Origin: Dichetophora obliterata
Taxonomy: Eukaryota; Arthropoda; Insecta; Diptera; Sciomyzidae
Assembly: GCA_963920525.1 (NCBI GenBank)
Contig: OY986438.1
Location: 132,871,920-132,935,919 of the forward strand
Direction of reading: 5' to 3'
DNA: 64,000 bases
Of the stretch, positions 1-11,847 are shown piece by piece. The notes below the pieces were generated by a model, which saw nothing but the letters and a program-made list of their open reading frames with translations, had not been told where the DNA came from and did no database searches. How positions within the stretch are numbered: position 1 is the first letter of the stretch; each line of letters opens with the position of its first letter. The position numbers and the translations under genes were made by a program.

Positions 1-1840
1 ATTCATGATCGCTAATGTGCACCCCGCTTTAAAGGTACGGGTTAAGCACTCTACTATTAGGTTACCGCCACCACGAATAAAAAAGATATCGTTACTTAAA
101 TTAGATATAGTATGACTCATGGGATGAAAAATGTTTCTGCGTATTTAACTCAATAAGAACACGACAAATATTTATTCAAAATATTTTATTTTAATACGTG
201 AATATCAAACGTTTTTATTAACGTTTTTTTTACTTAAGAAGTATAATCAAGAGTATATCATTCAAAAGGTACTGCACTATAGATGTGCAGAAACATGGTC
301 GTTTTGAAATTAAATGACCTAAGACCCAAAATATAACCATTTAAATTATAAGTTCTTTTCAGTAAGGGATTTCCAGAATATTAAGAGATCGGATGAAAGG
401 TCTAGGTGACGAGGCTTGTGCAATATGATTGTTTTTTAGATTGTTTTTACAATTAAAGATAGGTTGCAATTTTAAAAAAAGTTTGTTAAAAAAATTCCCA
501 AGTATTGACTTCAAAACCTTTGAGGTATCTTGAAAACGGTAGATTTTGTTAGTACAACGCATATTTTTATGCAAACTCATCAGCTCAAATTTAAAATGTT
601 TACATTAGATTCTAAGACTTAGTTTGCCGCTTATTCCCAATAGATTTTTTCAAGTATTTTTTTCTTTAAAGTTCAACTAAATCACTAAAGAAAAAAATTA
701 TATATACTGCTATATCAACAGAAATTTTTTTAATATTTTTGGCAAATTTACATATCTCTCAAAAAATAACGAAAAGTTGTGTTTTTTGTAAAAATAATTT
801 AAAGTGAAATTCACAGTTCTTACATTTTTTCGTATGATATATCATTAATTTGTAAAAATTGTTTTACTTAAGCACAAAAATTTAAAAACTTTTTCTATCA
901 TTAAAAGTCATCGATTTTTTATCCCAAAATTAATTTTTTCAAAATTTTGTTTTGTTTTATAAAGTTAAACAGCTTCAGAAGTAATTTTCTTGAAAAAATG
1001 TCCTAAATAATCCTTACCAATCAAAGGATATAAATAAATATCATTATATTAAAGCGTTAAGAACGAAGTTCACATTTTTAGTATTTATAAAATAAGGATA
1101 TTAATAAATCATGTATCATAAAAAAAGGTACTATTAAATAGATAATTATAAATATAATCTTAGAAAAAATTAGTTTTTGCTACCCGAAAAGTTGTAATGC
1201 TTGGTTTTCACTATGTAATTTTCAGTGGTCAGTTGTTGCCAATCAAATTAAAAACAACAACATGTAGACATTTTTTCTGACTTTGGCAATCTTTGAAAAA
1301 TTAAAAAAAATTAAATTATTAAATGTAGCTTTGCGAAAATGTTTCTAGAGTTTTATTAAGGTGATATTTCAGGTGATAAACTTTTGTGTTGTCTTAAAAA
1401 TGACATAGTGAAAACCATGGATAAGCATAAGCCATATAAAATCGTACAAAAAAGAAGTCAACCTTATTTTTCTATCTCTTCAAAAAACCAATTTTTCCAT
1501 GCAATGTATGTAAATATAAAACGGTAAAATGGCCCACAGGGTGGAATAAATAATTTTTTAATATTTTTTCAGGTTTTTCTAGAGGATTTAAATTAGTTAA
1601 TTAATTTTAAATAATTAATTTAGGAAAAAATTTAAATTAGTAAACAAAATAAATAAATAGGTTGTTAAAGAGCTAATGACATGTTCTATGAAATCTACGC
1701 TTCTGTTATAATAACAGTTATTTTCGAAATTTCTATTCAAAAAGTCAAATAGAAAGAGTAAGTCTATTCGATATTTTCATATAGCAATGTGATATTTTTC
1801 GATATTTAATCGAAAAAATTAGTCAAATTTTAACTTTTAT
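1..1840. other. AT-rich stretch, no gene seen
   Basis: No coding similarity, RNA gene or repeat boundary could be recognised on either strand. The short open frames here are low complexity and use non-ATG starts. Confidence 0.6.
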
Positions 1841-2145
1841 TTTTGACTGAATTCTCATGTAAATTCGAGAATATATCGGGGTGGGAGAAACTAAATGTTT
1901 TATTGAAAACTGGGGAAACTAGGTTTAAAGTAATAACACGGAGAGAATTCGAAGTGAATGGAACTAAAGGTGTTTTATTAGTGAACCTTAAACCAAACAA
2001 AGTTTTGAAAACAAGGCAGCGAGAAGCGCTGCCCAAAAGAAAATATGAAAAGAGTTTAAATGATGAGAGAACGACACTCCCGCGCTAGCGCCGGGCATCC
2101 ACCAGTGGCGTGAACATGCCACCCGCCTTGCAGGAATGCAAGACG

Positions 2146-3235
2146 TTACCAGGCACCCTGCTCTGATAAGACCCAACCAAAAATGGAGTTTTGGGCCAAC
2201 GGCATGCTAAAACCAGCCGGTAGAATGCTAGGCTGCATGACCCGGGAGTAAACATCGGTGCCCAACAGGATCCGAGCCGGTGATCTTTTGTAGAACTGAG
2301 GATCAGCCAGATTTATGTTTGGATAGCTTTGACTGATCCTCTCGTCTATGTCCTTAGACGGGGTGACGACCTCTAGATGCCGTTCTATCATCGCGGTGGT
2401 TTCAATGTGGACAGCCGATGTGAACCGACCACGAAGTGCCAGAGTGCAGACTTCTCTGCCGTCGACTACCGACGTAGGAAGTTGCCACTTTACGGCCAAT
2501 TCTCGGGGGATCCGGGTTTGCGAGAGGCAGGCGTCGAGTATGGCCCGCTCTTGGACAAGTAGTCCATTGGCCCAAGTACTGATGATGGCGGTTGGTAGTA
2601 GAGAAACTACCCGTTGAATGCTCGTCGTTACGGGTCTTGTGGGGGGGGACCGCTTCGGGAATTTGTCCCTCGACGATGACGCAAACGGTAGCATCGACTG
2701 CGGTCTCTTCTTGGAAGAGGACCGCTTCGGGACGTCGTCCCTCGACGACGACGCTAATTGGAACGTCGACTGCGGGCCCTTCCAAGGCGAACTCTTCAGT
2801 TCCAACCCAAACCCTCGTCGTTTGTCGGCAAGCTGCGGATGCAGGCTGTCGTTTTGGCTGCTTCGCGCGTCTTCCACGTGGTCTTCGGGAGTGTGCTCGA
2901 CTTAATCGGACCCGAACGTGCGTATGCAGCATGCTGTGGTGATCTTCACCGCAATGACGGCATCTGATATCGCTCCGACAGTCCTTTCGCATATGAACAG
3001 CTGAAAGGCAGTTGGAACAGTAAAAGTGGAGTAGTACTGTTCTCAACCGCTCCTCCAGGTTCATAGCTATGAACCGCCGGCACGACACCAGATTGTGCTC
3101 CATAGAGCACAAGCGACACTTTGGGATCGTGGCGCTGCGCGTCTCTGCGGTGTCAGGCTCACTTATGGCCATTTCAGAGTCCGTCTGGAGAAGCATCTCT
3201 TCAAACAAGTCGCGCACAAGGTTGGTGGTAGACAT
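2146..3235 (-). pseudogene. BEL-type zinc-knuckle plus retropepsin ORF, frameshifted
   Basis: The first in-frame ATG is at 3235 (minus), only 78 nt after the pol stop at 3313-3315. The N-terminal third has paired Cys/His knuckles (CRLCSMEHNLVSC, then CSNCLSAVHMRKDC, then CRHCGEDHHSMLH), like BEL/Pao Gag-Pol linkers. A basic stretch follows, then a roughly 66-bp internal duplication. After a run of eight C (plus-strand G at 2641-2648) the frame changes. The second frame, ending at 2146, carries the retropepsin-like region and its conserved end (LLGTDVYSRVM, then AQNSIFGWVLS). A one-base slip in the homopolymer explains the break. Zinc knuckle plus protease normally lies upstream of RT, so its position after integrase is unusual. 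It could be a second element's 5' part, or a genuine extra ORF of this family. Confidence 0.65.
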
Positions 3236-3312
3236 CCTGAGAGACGAAAACAAGAAGAAAAGAAAAAAGAAAGGAAAAGAAACGATTAAGATAAAAAGAG
3301 ATGGTGACGGAG

Positions 3313-4995
3313 CTAATTCGCTGGTAGCGCGATTAGTTTCACGATCGGTCGTGTATTACAACCTCTCTCGGTGCGAACATCAGCTACGCGAACTTTATTA
3401 TCGCTACCGACGTATGTTTTTAAAATTCGACCTTATCGCCATTCATTCGCTGGTAAATTATCTTCTTTGACAACGACTAAATCGTTGACATTGAAGTCTA
3501 ATTGAGGAATTTTCCACTTTGCACGCCGATGCATCTCTTTCAGGTACTCATCTTTCCATCGGTGGCAAAAATGTTGATGCATCGCCTTCACCTTTTGCCA
3601 TCGATTGACAAGAGAGAGTGGCTGATCAGATATTTCTGGCTCAACTGGCGAGAGCAGTGGGCCGCCAACCAAGAAATGACCTGGAGTCAGAGATTGAAAA
3701 TCAGAAGGATTTTCGGACATGGCGGAAAGTGGCCTCGAATTTAGACACGATTCGATTCGATTCAGTAGCGTAGTAAATTTCTCGAAAGTATACTTAAGAC
3801 ATCCGGCCATTTTTTTTAAAATGGTTCTTAATGCTTTTGACTCCAGCTTTCCAAAGCTTAAATATTAAATATGGGGAGCACCGGCTGGAATAAAATGCCA
3901 TGCGATTTCTTGATGACTATATTGCGCTAGTATGGCATAATGTGACGCACTTAGAAAGGTTTTAAAATCCTTTTTTAAGACATTTGAGGCTCCGACAAAG
4001 TTTGTACCATTGTCAGAGTACACATTTGCTGGGCAGCCACGCCTAGAAGCAAATCGAGAGAAAGCTGCTAGAAAAGTAGCGGTTGATAAATCGCTCGTGG
4101 CCTCCAGATGAATTGCCTTAGTAGAAAAGCACACAAATAAACAAACGTAGCCCTTACTGATTCGACAAGATCTACGTATGTAGCTTTTTATGTCGAATGG
4201 GCCAGCGAAGTCAATGCCAGTCGCAGCAAATGGCCGTGACATGACAGTTCGCTCGGCTGGCAGCGCAGCCATTATTTGCGTTCTTTGGCGTTTCATGTGT
4301 ACAACACATGTTTTGCAGTTATGCAGAGTTGATTTTATAAGATTTTTAGCTCGTGGGATCCAATATTGCATTCTGGAGCGCTTTTCTTCCCTATCGCGCG
4401 GACTGAGAGTACTAGCTTACGTGTTTCGCTTTCTGCATCGCACGAATGGGTGCACAAATGGGTGCGATGCAGAAAGCGAAACACGTAAGCTAGTACTCTC
4501 AGTCCGCGCGATAGGGAAGAAAAGCGCTCCAGAATGTCTTCATATTTCGAAAAATATGCAAAGTTTACTTTTACAGCTTTGCGCTCAAACGAAGTTTCTA
4601 GAGCTGGGGTTGGAGCCATGCTTGGAGCCATGCTTGGCCACGCTGACCGTTCGATTGTGAGCCAAGAAGGTCCATGCTACCAAAGAGCGTTGTCAACTAG
4701 CTCTTGTGGCGTAACTCCACGCGTTGCTAAGTCTGCAGGGTTTTCATGTTTATCTACATGAAACCAATTGTAAATTCCTACCTTCTCATCCACTTTTGAA
4801 ACTCTAATGGCTACGAAGGTTGTCCAGGAACATGGGGGCTTACAAAGCCAGGCAAGCACTATTGTAGAATCAGTCCAACAATACAAGCGATGCCTTTCTA
4901 TTTCAAGGTGCGATAATAAAGAATCTACCATATCTGCGAGAAGGGCTGCACCACATAAATCAAGACGAGGTAGCGGGATAACGATTATTTGTTGA
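3313..4995 (-). pseudogene. BEL/Pao pol fragment: RNase H, integrase, DUF5641
   Basis: Minus-strand segments in order: RNase H-like (4995-4677, with CWTDSTIVLAWL and ADLATRGV motifs), a linker with ILERFSSLSR, the integrase zinc-binding and catalytic core (4371-3865, with NCKTCVVHMKRQR, FAATGIDFAGPFD and YSDNGTNFVGA), and the C-terminal domain (3810-3313, with SRPLSAMSENPSDFQSLTPGHFLVGGP split across the motif). An in-frame TAA follows ANEWR near 3430, and the frame then resumes to a TAG at 3313-3315. Part of the integrase N-terminal zinc domain, between FRFLHRTH and QYWIPRAK, is replaced by the inverted duplication. The element is non-functional. Family assignment is firm, clade is not. Confidence 0.8.
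4369..4536. repeat. Perfect 75-bp inverted repeat with 18-bp spacer
   Basis: Arms 4369-4443 and 4462-4536 are perfect reverse complements by base-by-base reading; the spacer is 4444-4461. The right arm is the native BEL sequence, because on the minus strand it continues the pol frame (ILERFSSLSR onward). The left arm is the inverted copy and replaces integrase sequence. The perfect arms imply a recent event or gene conversion. Confidence 0.9.
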
Positions 4996-5000
4996 CTTCT

Positions 5001-7375
5001 TTGAAAAAATCATAACCGTTAGATACGTTTCCTGGCAGCCAAAGTTATGGATTGGCTCTAGTTTTCGATATAAATGTGCATGTGTACCGACGCATAATGC
5101 TTGATAATTATTGTTTTTGCAAAATATGTATCAGTAAGGGAAGAGATGAAGGCAAAAATGTTGAGCCAATGGCTGTAGCTATAAATTTGGTATGCAAGGC
5201 CATTACATCAAATTTTTTGTCATGTTGGCCTTTAAAGGAAAAGCCCTAAGGTTGAGCATAGTTTTTGTTTATTTAGGTTCATAAAACGTTAAAAATAAAC
5301 ATTTTAAAAAGGTAAATATAGCATTGCAAAGCAAATATCATCAGCTAACTTATATTATTGCATGTTTCTGCAAAGTAAAAGAATACAGCCAGTTTTTAAA
5401 ATAGTTAAAAAAATATTTATTTTTAAAATTGGCCCGTTGCTTTGACACAGAAACTTAGTTAGCAGCTTTGCTGCTCAAGGCGATTCATCAGTTTTCCGCA
5501 CCCTTTCTGTAAAAAATCGATTATAAACAACAAAATTACAATAAAAACTTTTTCTTCAGTCACATTCTTAAAATTATATATTTCTTGTTTTTTTTCTGAC
5601 AAGAATGTTTATTATAATGCCAAAACCTATTTAATCGTATAATTGATACTCTTTTGATAATGATTCTGTAATAACTCATCAACGCCAAAAATTTAACTAC
5701 CAAATTCAAAAACACAAAAATGGTTGAAAAAACTCTCACCGAATAAAGTTGAAAATGAACCAGTTTAAGTCGAAAGCATTAAAAAAAAAATACTAAAAAA
5801 TTTACACACAAATTAATAAAAAACGCACTTTCACAAACTTGCATAATATTATGGTTTTTTTAGTTATATAGAGTTTATAAATGGATTACAACATTTGTTA
5901 CACTGATCAGGTTGGAATGCATATTTGTTTTCCCATCTGTTTAGCTCTAGATTCAAATATTCTAAATTTTAATCAGCTTAAATATTAAATCCTCTAATTT
6001 TTGGCCTTAAAACTGTTGTCAAAATTATGCTAACACACTTATCAGCACAAACGCATTGCGGGTGTGCACACATACATATTTACACAGTTAATGAAACAAA
6101 GCATTGTGGTAAATATATGTTAATACAATCGATTTTTTGTAAGTACCTAGTTGTAGGCAAGTTTTTGTTTTTTGTAAGGGAAAACTTATGGTTTACGTTG
6201 CACAATAGTAATGATATTAATGTCAATTGCAAACAATCGTATGAAATTAAAAAAACAACTTAATATTCATATTTTTAAGGGTTTCTTTAGATAACTTTTG
6301 ACTTTTAACAGACAGTGTTAGCGTTCTCAAGACAGCATTCCTCACAAAACCGTATCATCGATTCTATTTCTTACCATCGAATTTTACAGCACCATGAAAT
6401 TTCTTATTTTTTTTTTACATGATGTCAATAGGGGATAATACTTAAAAATGGATTGTATGACAGGTTTTTTGCTTCGTCAAGAAATCAATTTTTCAGGATT
6501 ATCCCTTTAAAACTTGCTGCATTTTTTTCTTTTGCTATCTTCCGTGCTAGCCTTTAATTCGCAATTGCAGGTTGCTTTTATTTGTGAGGCGATGAAGTGG
6601 ATCTACATTGTAGCTGAGGCGTCAACAAACCGTATTTGACGCACAATTTATATCAATTGTAGCAAGCAATGTATACATTTTTCTTCCAGTGTTTTTCACG
6701 ACAAACTATAAAAGTCGTACATTCTAGAAAATTTTTTTCTTTTGTTACTAAAGAAGAATTTATAAGGTATCCGATATCTGTGATGTTGGTTCTTCTGCTG
6801 CTGTCATTGTCATGTGACAGATAGTAGAATGTAAATGGCTTGTAAATGATTTTTTCCTGCCGATAAGAGCACAAAAAGAAAAAACAGAGTAATGTTTAGA
6901 ACAGTTTGGATTTCTGCTTGAACGTGTGTGCATGTGTGTGTGTGTGAGTGCGAGTGTCGAAGTGTGGTTGAGCGAGTTTTAGACTTATAACATGTTTGGC
7001 TATAATCTAAGATACTTTGTTAGCCTAAAAGATATTTCGCACATGTTTTTTAGTGTTGCTATTAACTCGAAAACTATCTTACCGATTGCTATGAACCTGT
7101 TTTTTTATGTGTTGTCCCACTTTTTCTGATGGAAATGGAATGTGTAGTATTGCGATTTTAAAAGCATTTGCGAGCCATTGGAGGCAGTAAACCTAGTGAA
7201 TTTCGACTAAAATGGAAAAAAATGAATTTAGTTGTACTCATCAATCATTATTTTATGTGTTATAAACATATCACCGCAACCAAGGAAAAGCTAGAGTCTG
7301 TAGTCCCAAGTCCTTGGTCCTTCCAAGTGCTGGTCAAAGGTCTTAAAACTTTTTACTTGAAGTTCTGAAGTTTAG
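5001..7375. other. No gene seen; GT microsatellite
   Basis: No recognisable coding region or element. A short GT-rich microsatellite lies at about 6924-6965. The rest is AT-rich single-copy-looking DNA. Confidence 0.5.
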
Positions 7376-7810
7376 ATCTGGTGGGTGAGTACTAGAACGG
7401 GGTACTTGATGTCAATAACCTTTGGAGCAAAAAAATAGGTCTCAAGATACAAACATCGATATACGCATTATACTTTAAGATCAAACTCTAAATGCCGAAG
7501 CTATGACGTAAAATTTGAAAAGGTTCCTACGTTTGGCAAAATAAATTAAAAATATTTCTTTAAATAGTTCTACTGGAATAATCGAAATACTTACAAAGTA
7601 AAAAGTTTAATTATTTTTTGCAAGCTTTCTGACATTAGTGGTACTTCAGGATGGTGAGAACTGAAGATTTGGTGGAACGGGGTACTTGAGGTCAATGGTC
7701 TTTGAAGCAAAAAAAAATAGTCTTCTCAAGACACAAACGTCAATATGCCAAACATTAACATCGGACTGTAATGTCGAAGATATGACGAAACGTTTGGTAC
7801 AAACAAAATG
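7376..7810. repeat. Diverged tandem duplication, period about 290 bp
   Basis: Two copies of a block beginning ACGGGGTACTTGA.GTCAAT and continuing with a CAAGA.ACAAAC.TC.ATAT motif start near 7396 and 7677. They are clearly related but diverged. No coding capacity is recognised. Confidence 0.55.
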
Positions 7811-8147
7811 TTCGGAATTACCTTCCAAAAATGATTCGAATTATATGGTGTGCGGTATTTTGTTTTTTTCTGGTACTGTCTTGTACGTATATAAAAAAGG
7901 AATGGTATATCAAAAATTAAATAAGAACCTTAAAATTGTATGACAAAGATCTGGTTGTTTTTAGCTTGTTTTTTCAAGTCATTTAGTTTGTTTTTACTTT
8001 TTTTTTAGCTTTCTATTTTTTTAGCTCATGGTTACACTGGTAGTAATCAACGTGAAATAAAACGAATTAGTCGGTAACATATTCCGCCAATTCCGGAAAT
8101 ATAGGTCCGTATATGCAAAGTTTGTTTACCTCTACCCTAGGCTTTCT

Positions 8148-8435
8148 TTGGAGCGTCAAAAAGAATATTATTTGAAGTTATTGGATGAATGTAATGAATC
8201 AGAGGATAGTGATTTCAACGATGATTCAGACGAAAACTTCTTGTCTCGTATTGAGCCAAATGAATACTCGGATATTGATGATCAGAGCATTCTTACGTCA
8301 GAATCAGCAGCAGAAGCCAGTGATTCGGATAACACCCATAGTGGAGATGAAAATAGTGATTGTACGCCTACCATTAACGGTGCTTTACCACAAAAATTAA
8401 TTGGGCGACAAAAGAAAAAGCTGAGCGCTCCATAT
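8148..8435 (+). pseudogene. piggyBac transposase, N-terminal acidic region
   Basis: About 95 residues rich in Asp, Glu and Ser, beginning ERQKEYYLKLLDECNES, typical of the acidic N-terminus of piggyBac transposases. The expected initiator is TTG instead of ATG, consistent with a mutated start. The frame runs into the LINE tail at 8436. Removing the insertion between the two CATAT copies restores the same reading frame into the second block at 12542, which shows that the two blocks were one gene. Confidence 0.7.
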
Positions 8436-9408
8436 TTATTTATTTATTTATTTATTAATTTCATCTACTGGGCTTCGCCCTTACAGATTACTTAAAATAA
8501 AACTTATAAACTAGATTGATATGGTATCTAAATTAATAATTTCTTTATTTATTTACGGATTCAATCTTAAAGACTAATACATTTAATTGAATACAGTAAA
8601 TAAACTTAATCTGAATCTATACTCATTAAAATTGAAGTTATTAATTGAGAAAGACTGTTGCACAAATCAACGCACCTAGCAATTGATTCATTGGCAGCGT
8701 AAATTGTCCTATGCAAGGAATCAATGATTAATCTAGTATTTCTTAAAACTCTAGGTGGGTTGTAAACATGAAATAAACTAGACAGTTCTGAACACAAAAT
8801 TTTACCAGTAACAATATTATATGCAAACATTAAAGAAAAAACGTTACGCCTATCCTGAAGGGAGGTTAGACCATGAAATTTACGCCTAGCTATATATGAT
8901 GGGAGACCATCTTGCCAGCAAATTTTACTTAAAGCATATTTAGTAAAACGTTTCTGAACACTCTCAATTTTATTAGAGTGAACATCAAAATATGGATTCC
9001 AAATCAGGCAGCAGTAATCTAAACGACTTCTAACTAGAGCTACATACAGAGCCTTTACCATCAAAGGATCTTTGAAGTCTTGTGTATTTCTTTTTATAAA
9101 ACCAATCATAGAATATGCTTTGGCTACAATAAGGACTATATGTCTGGTAAATTTAAGTTTAGAGTCAAACAATACACCCAAGTCTTTGACTTCGTTTTTA
9201 CGAGAAATATGACAATTATTGACTGAATAATCGAACATTATTTGGTCGGAACATTTAGTAAAAGAGACTACACTGCATTTATTTATATTTAATAGAAGTT
9301 TATTTGAAACGCACCAATTGTTTAAAATATCTAAATCAGACTGCAGATTATGACTGTCTGAAAGCTTCGAAATTTTTAAATATAATTTAACATCATCCGC
9401 AAACATAA

Positions 9409-9855
9409 AGGCGAATTTACACGATTCACTATCATTGTTCACTTTGGATGAATCATCTGATTTGAAAAATGTAAATTGAGTTTCATCTTTAAAATGAAGA
9501 TGATTGTCATGCACATTGAACAGTGAAAGAAGTAGAAGGTCTTCCTACTTTTGATGAAAGTAAAAGCAAATGGAACTGATGTGTTATTCGTTCTGAAACA
9601 CAATTGAAAGGTGTTAACATAATTTTAAGCAGAAAGTTTATATTTTTTTTATTTAATTGCTGAACGGCTTTTATTTATTTAATTTTTTTAAACGTCAATA
9701 AAATTAATCAACCAAGGAATATATTTTGACATTCAACATCGAATCATCCACCAAATTTTAAATTTACACTTTGAATAATGTAAATTAAAAATTGATTCAC
9801 TGTCATCGTTCAACGTTCACTATCATCGTTTTGAGTGAAATGTGTAAATTCGCCT
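9409..9855. mobile_element. 447-bp MITE with TAA target duplication
   Basis: The terminal inverted repeat AGGCGAATTTACAC is perfect at both ends and continues imperfectly inward. It is flanked by TAA at 9406-9408 and 9856-9858. The insertion lies just before the FADD motif of the LINE RT, and removing one TAA copy restores the RT frame. A three-base TWA duplication suggests PIF/Harbinger mobilisation. No coding capacity. Confidence 0.8.
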
Positions 9856-10927
9856 TAAGACACTTTGAGTGTTGAAAGTGCTGCGGTAAATCATTATTAA
9901 ACACCAAGAATAGAAGCTGTCTACAATGAGTTCCTTGAGGTATACCGGAAAAAGCATCCACCAATATATCGGATTTTAAAGATCCAATCTTCACAAAAAG
10001 TTTTCTATTAGTTAAGAAACTTTTAAAGAACTTTATGAGATGGTCAGAGACTCTAAACTGCTTCAACTTATTTAAAAGAATAAGGTGGTCTGCTTTATCG
10101 AACGCTTTTGAAAAGTCAGTGTAGATAACATCTAACTGGCTATGATGCTCAAAGCTGTTGATTACACAGTGATACAAAAGTGAAAAAAAGAAATATACAG
10201 GGGTTCTCATGCAGCAATTCTGTTTTGCTGGAGTCCATAGAGTACGAAAAAACTTATACTTTTTCTCAGTCACTTCGTTAAGTAAGTTTTTTTATAACAA
10301 ATGTAGTGATATAACGATATTCCCAAAATTACAAGTTCAAAAAATCATAAGTTTACTCTGCATTAACCGATTTTCAAAATTTTGCTTTTATTTTACAGAT
10401 CTGATTTGTACTTTTTAACAAAAAAAAAACATTTTGGCAATCAGTTCAAAAATGGCTCAGTTACGGTCGATAAAGTAAAAAAAAAAAAATTAAAAAATGT
10501 TCATTTTCATCTCGCTCTAAATTGACCGTTTGGCAGAAAATTCTGCTTTTTTAAATTTTATTGACAATCATATTAAAGTAGGTTTCTAAAACAGGTAGGG
10601 TCATAAAAATCGGTTACAAAATGAATCAGTTACGCCAAGTTTTGTGATAACATGTCTTTTGCTTTTTTTGTGTTTTCTTAGAAATGTAAATATCTTTCAG
10701 GTAATAAAACAAGAAAACGCCTAATATACAAAATCATAGTTGGATGATTGTTACACTGTTTGTCTCAGCCAACGCTTGTTTACATTTCGCACTAATTGGA
10801 GTCATTATCCACATGTTTACATGCGTTTCTCCCCTTTCACGTCTTTTGCGTGGGTGACATTTTGCATCACAACAAACACGATTTTGTTTTTTCCTTTCCT
10901 ACTCACAACCGCACTAGTGCTGAATTA

Positions 10928-11570
10928 TTGACAGTACAGGGTCCGCCATATAACGTTTTTTTTTCAACTAGTGCTTATTTCGTGAATGGTAACACTTAGC
11001 TCATGTCAGATTTCACAGGTAATTAGTTTTATCCTTCCGCTGAACGAATTTGGTTGTGTGTACGCTTGAACAATGCTGGGAAATATTGCGACATTACTTT
11101 GATGCAGAAGATGCCGATTTTGCCAAAAAAATCATCAGAAATCATCAACAGGACGGCGCTACGTGCCACACAGCCGAAGCTACACTCGATGTTTTGCGCC
11201 ATGTTTTTGAAGATCGCATTATTAGCCGCAGAGCTGATGTCGTTTGGCCACCTCGGAGCTGCAATTTGACACCGTTGGACTATTATTTGTGGGTTGCCCT
11301 CAAAGATTAGTGTTACGCCGACAAGCCAGAGACAATTGACGCTTTAAAGGACAATATTCGTGAAGCCATTGGTGAAATACAGCTGCACACAATCGATAAT
11401 GTGCTTAAAAATTGGACCGATCGTGTAGGCTACTGCGTGGCCAGCCGAGGCAGCCATTTGATGAAATTATTTTCCATTATTAACCAGAAGGATTGCAGTT
11501 TCAAATAAAAAAAGAAATTTTAAAAAATATCTAGTAGTTTTTTTATAGATTTTTCATAGAAACACAAGAA
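10928..11570 (+). pseudogene. Internally deleted mariner-type transposase (D..41..D)
   Basis: It begins with a terminal-type sequence ACAGGGTCCGCCATATAAC (about 10935). The frame from 11050 has an N-terminal helix-turn-helix start (LEQCWEILRHYF) fused directly to the C-terminal catalytic half (HQQDGATCHTAEATLD, then RSCNLTPLDYYLW), so the middle of the transposase is deleted. Counting residues between the Asp of QQDGA and the Asp of TPLD gives 41, as in mariner-related DD41D groups (rosa type, known from Ceratitis). A TAG follows VALKD; the frame then continues YADKPETIDALKDNI to about 11500 and ends near a TAA. No matching right terminus was seen. Confidence 0.7.
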
Positions 11571-11571
11571 G

Positions 11572-11847
11572 TGTAAATTATGAGGAAATAGTACACGAAA
11601 TGCTGTCTGCCTACCATTCAATGGGCTGCAAAATGTCTATCAAATTGCTCATTTGAATATGTTCCCATCAAACTTAGGGCAGATGAGTGATGAACAAGGT
11701 GAACGATTTCACCAGGACATTTCAAGAATTGAACAGCGGTATGTTGGAAAAAGTAAAGTCAGTATGCTGTCTAACTACTGCTGGTCTATAAATCGAGAAA
11801 CTAGCAGCGATCTTTATAAAAAACAAATGAAACGCAAGCATTTCTAA
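11572..11847 (+). pseudogene. Fragment of a transposon ORF with GERFHQDI motif
   Basis: Translated in pieces (one frame change near 11650): YEEIVHEMLSAYHSMGCKMS, then LNMFPSNLGQMSDEQGERFH with QDISRIEQRY following, then MLSNYCWSINRE, ending at TAA (11845-11847) just inside the right inverted arm. I recognise this as the C-terminus of a protein that recurs in arthropod and cnidarian genomes in transposon contexts, but I cannot name its superfamily. Its position suggests it is the own transposase or accessory protein of the element with ~490-bp termini. Confidence 0.55.

Larger units (their letters stand above)
2040..5000 (-). mobile_element. Truncated BEL/Pao LTR retrotransposon
   Basis: Read on the minus strand the order is RNase H, integrase, integrase C-terminal domain (DUF5641 type), stop codon, then a separate frame with CCHC-like knuckles and a BEL-type retropepsin (DUF1758 type). 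The 5' part (gag, most of RT) is missing beyond about 5000. I could not define two LTRs. The leftmost part (about 1830-2140) has A-rich sequence and a GGCAGCG/CGCTGCC hairpin at 2015-2033 and may be the remains of the 3' LTR. The copy is dead: it has an in-frame stop near 3430, a frame break near 2645 and an inverted duplication at 4369-4536. Confidence 0.75.

Noticed and set aside
1843..2088. 81-residue plus-strand frame next to the BEL remnant
   Set aside because: No recognised motif; overlaps a region that may be a decayed LTR; frames are open on both strands.
2348..2967. Several plus-strand frames opposite the BEL knuckle/protease ORF
   Set aside because: Shadows of the GC-richer minus-strand coding region; no similarity in their own frame.
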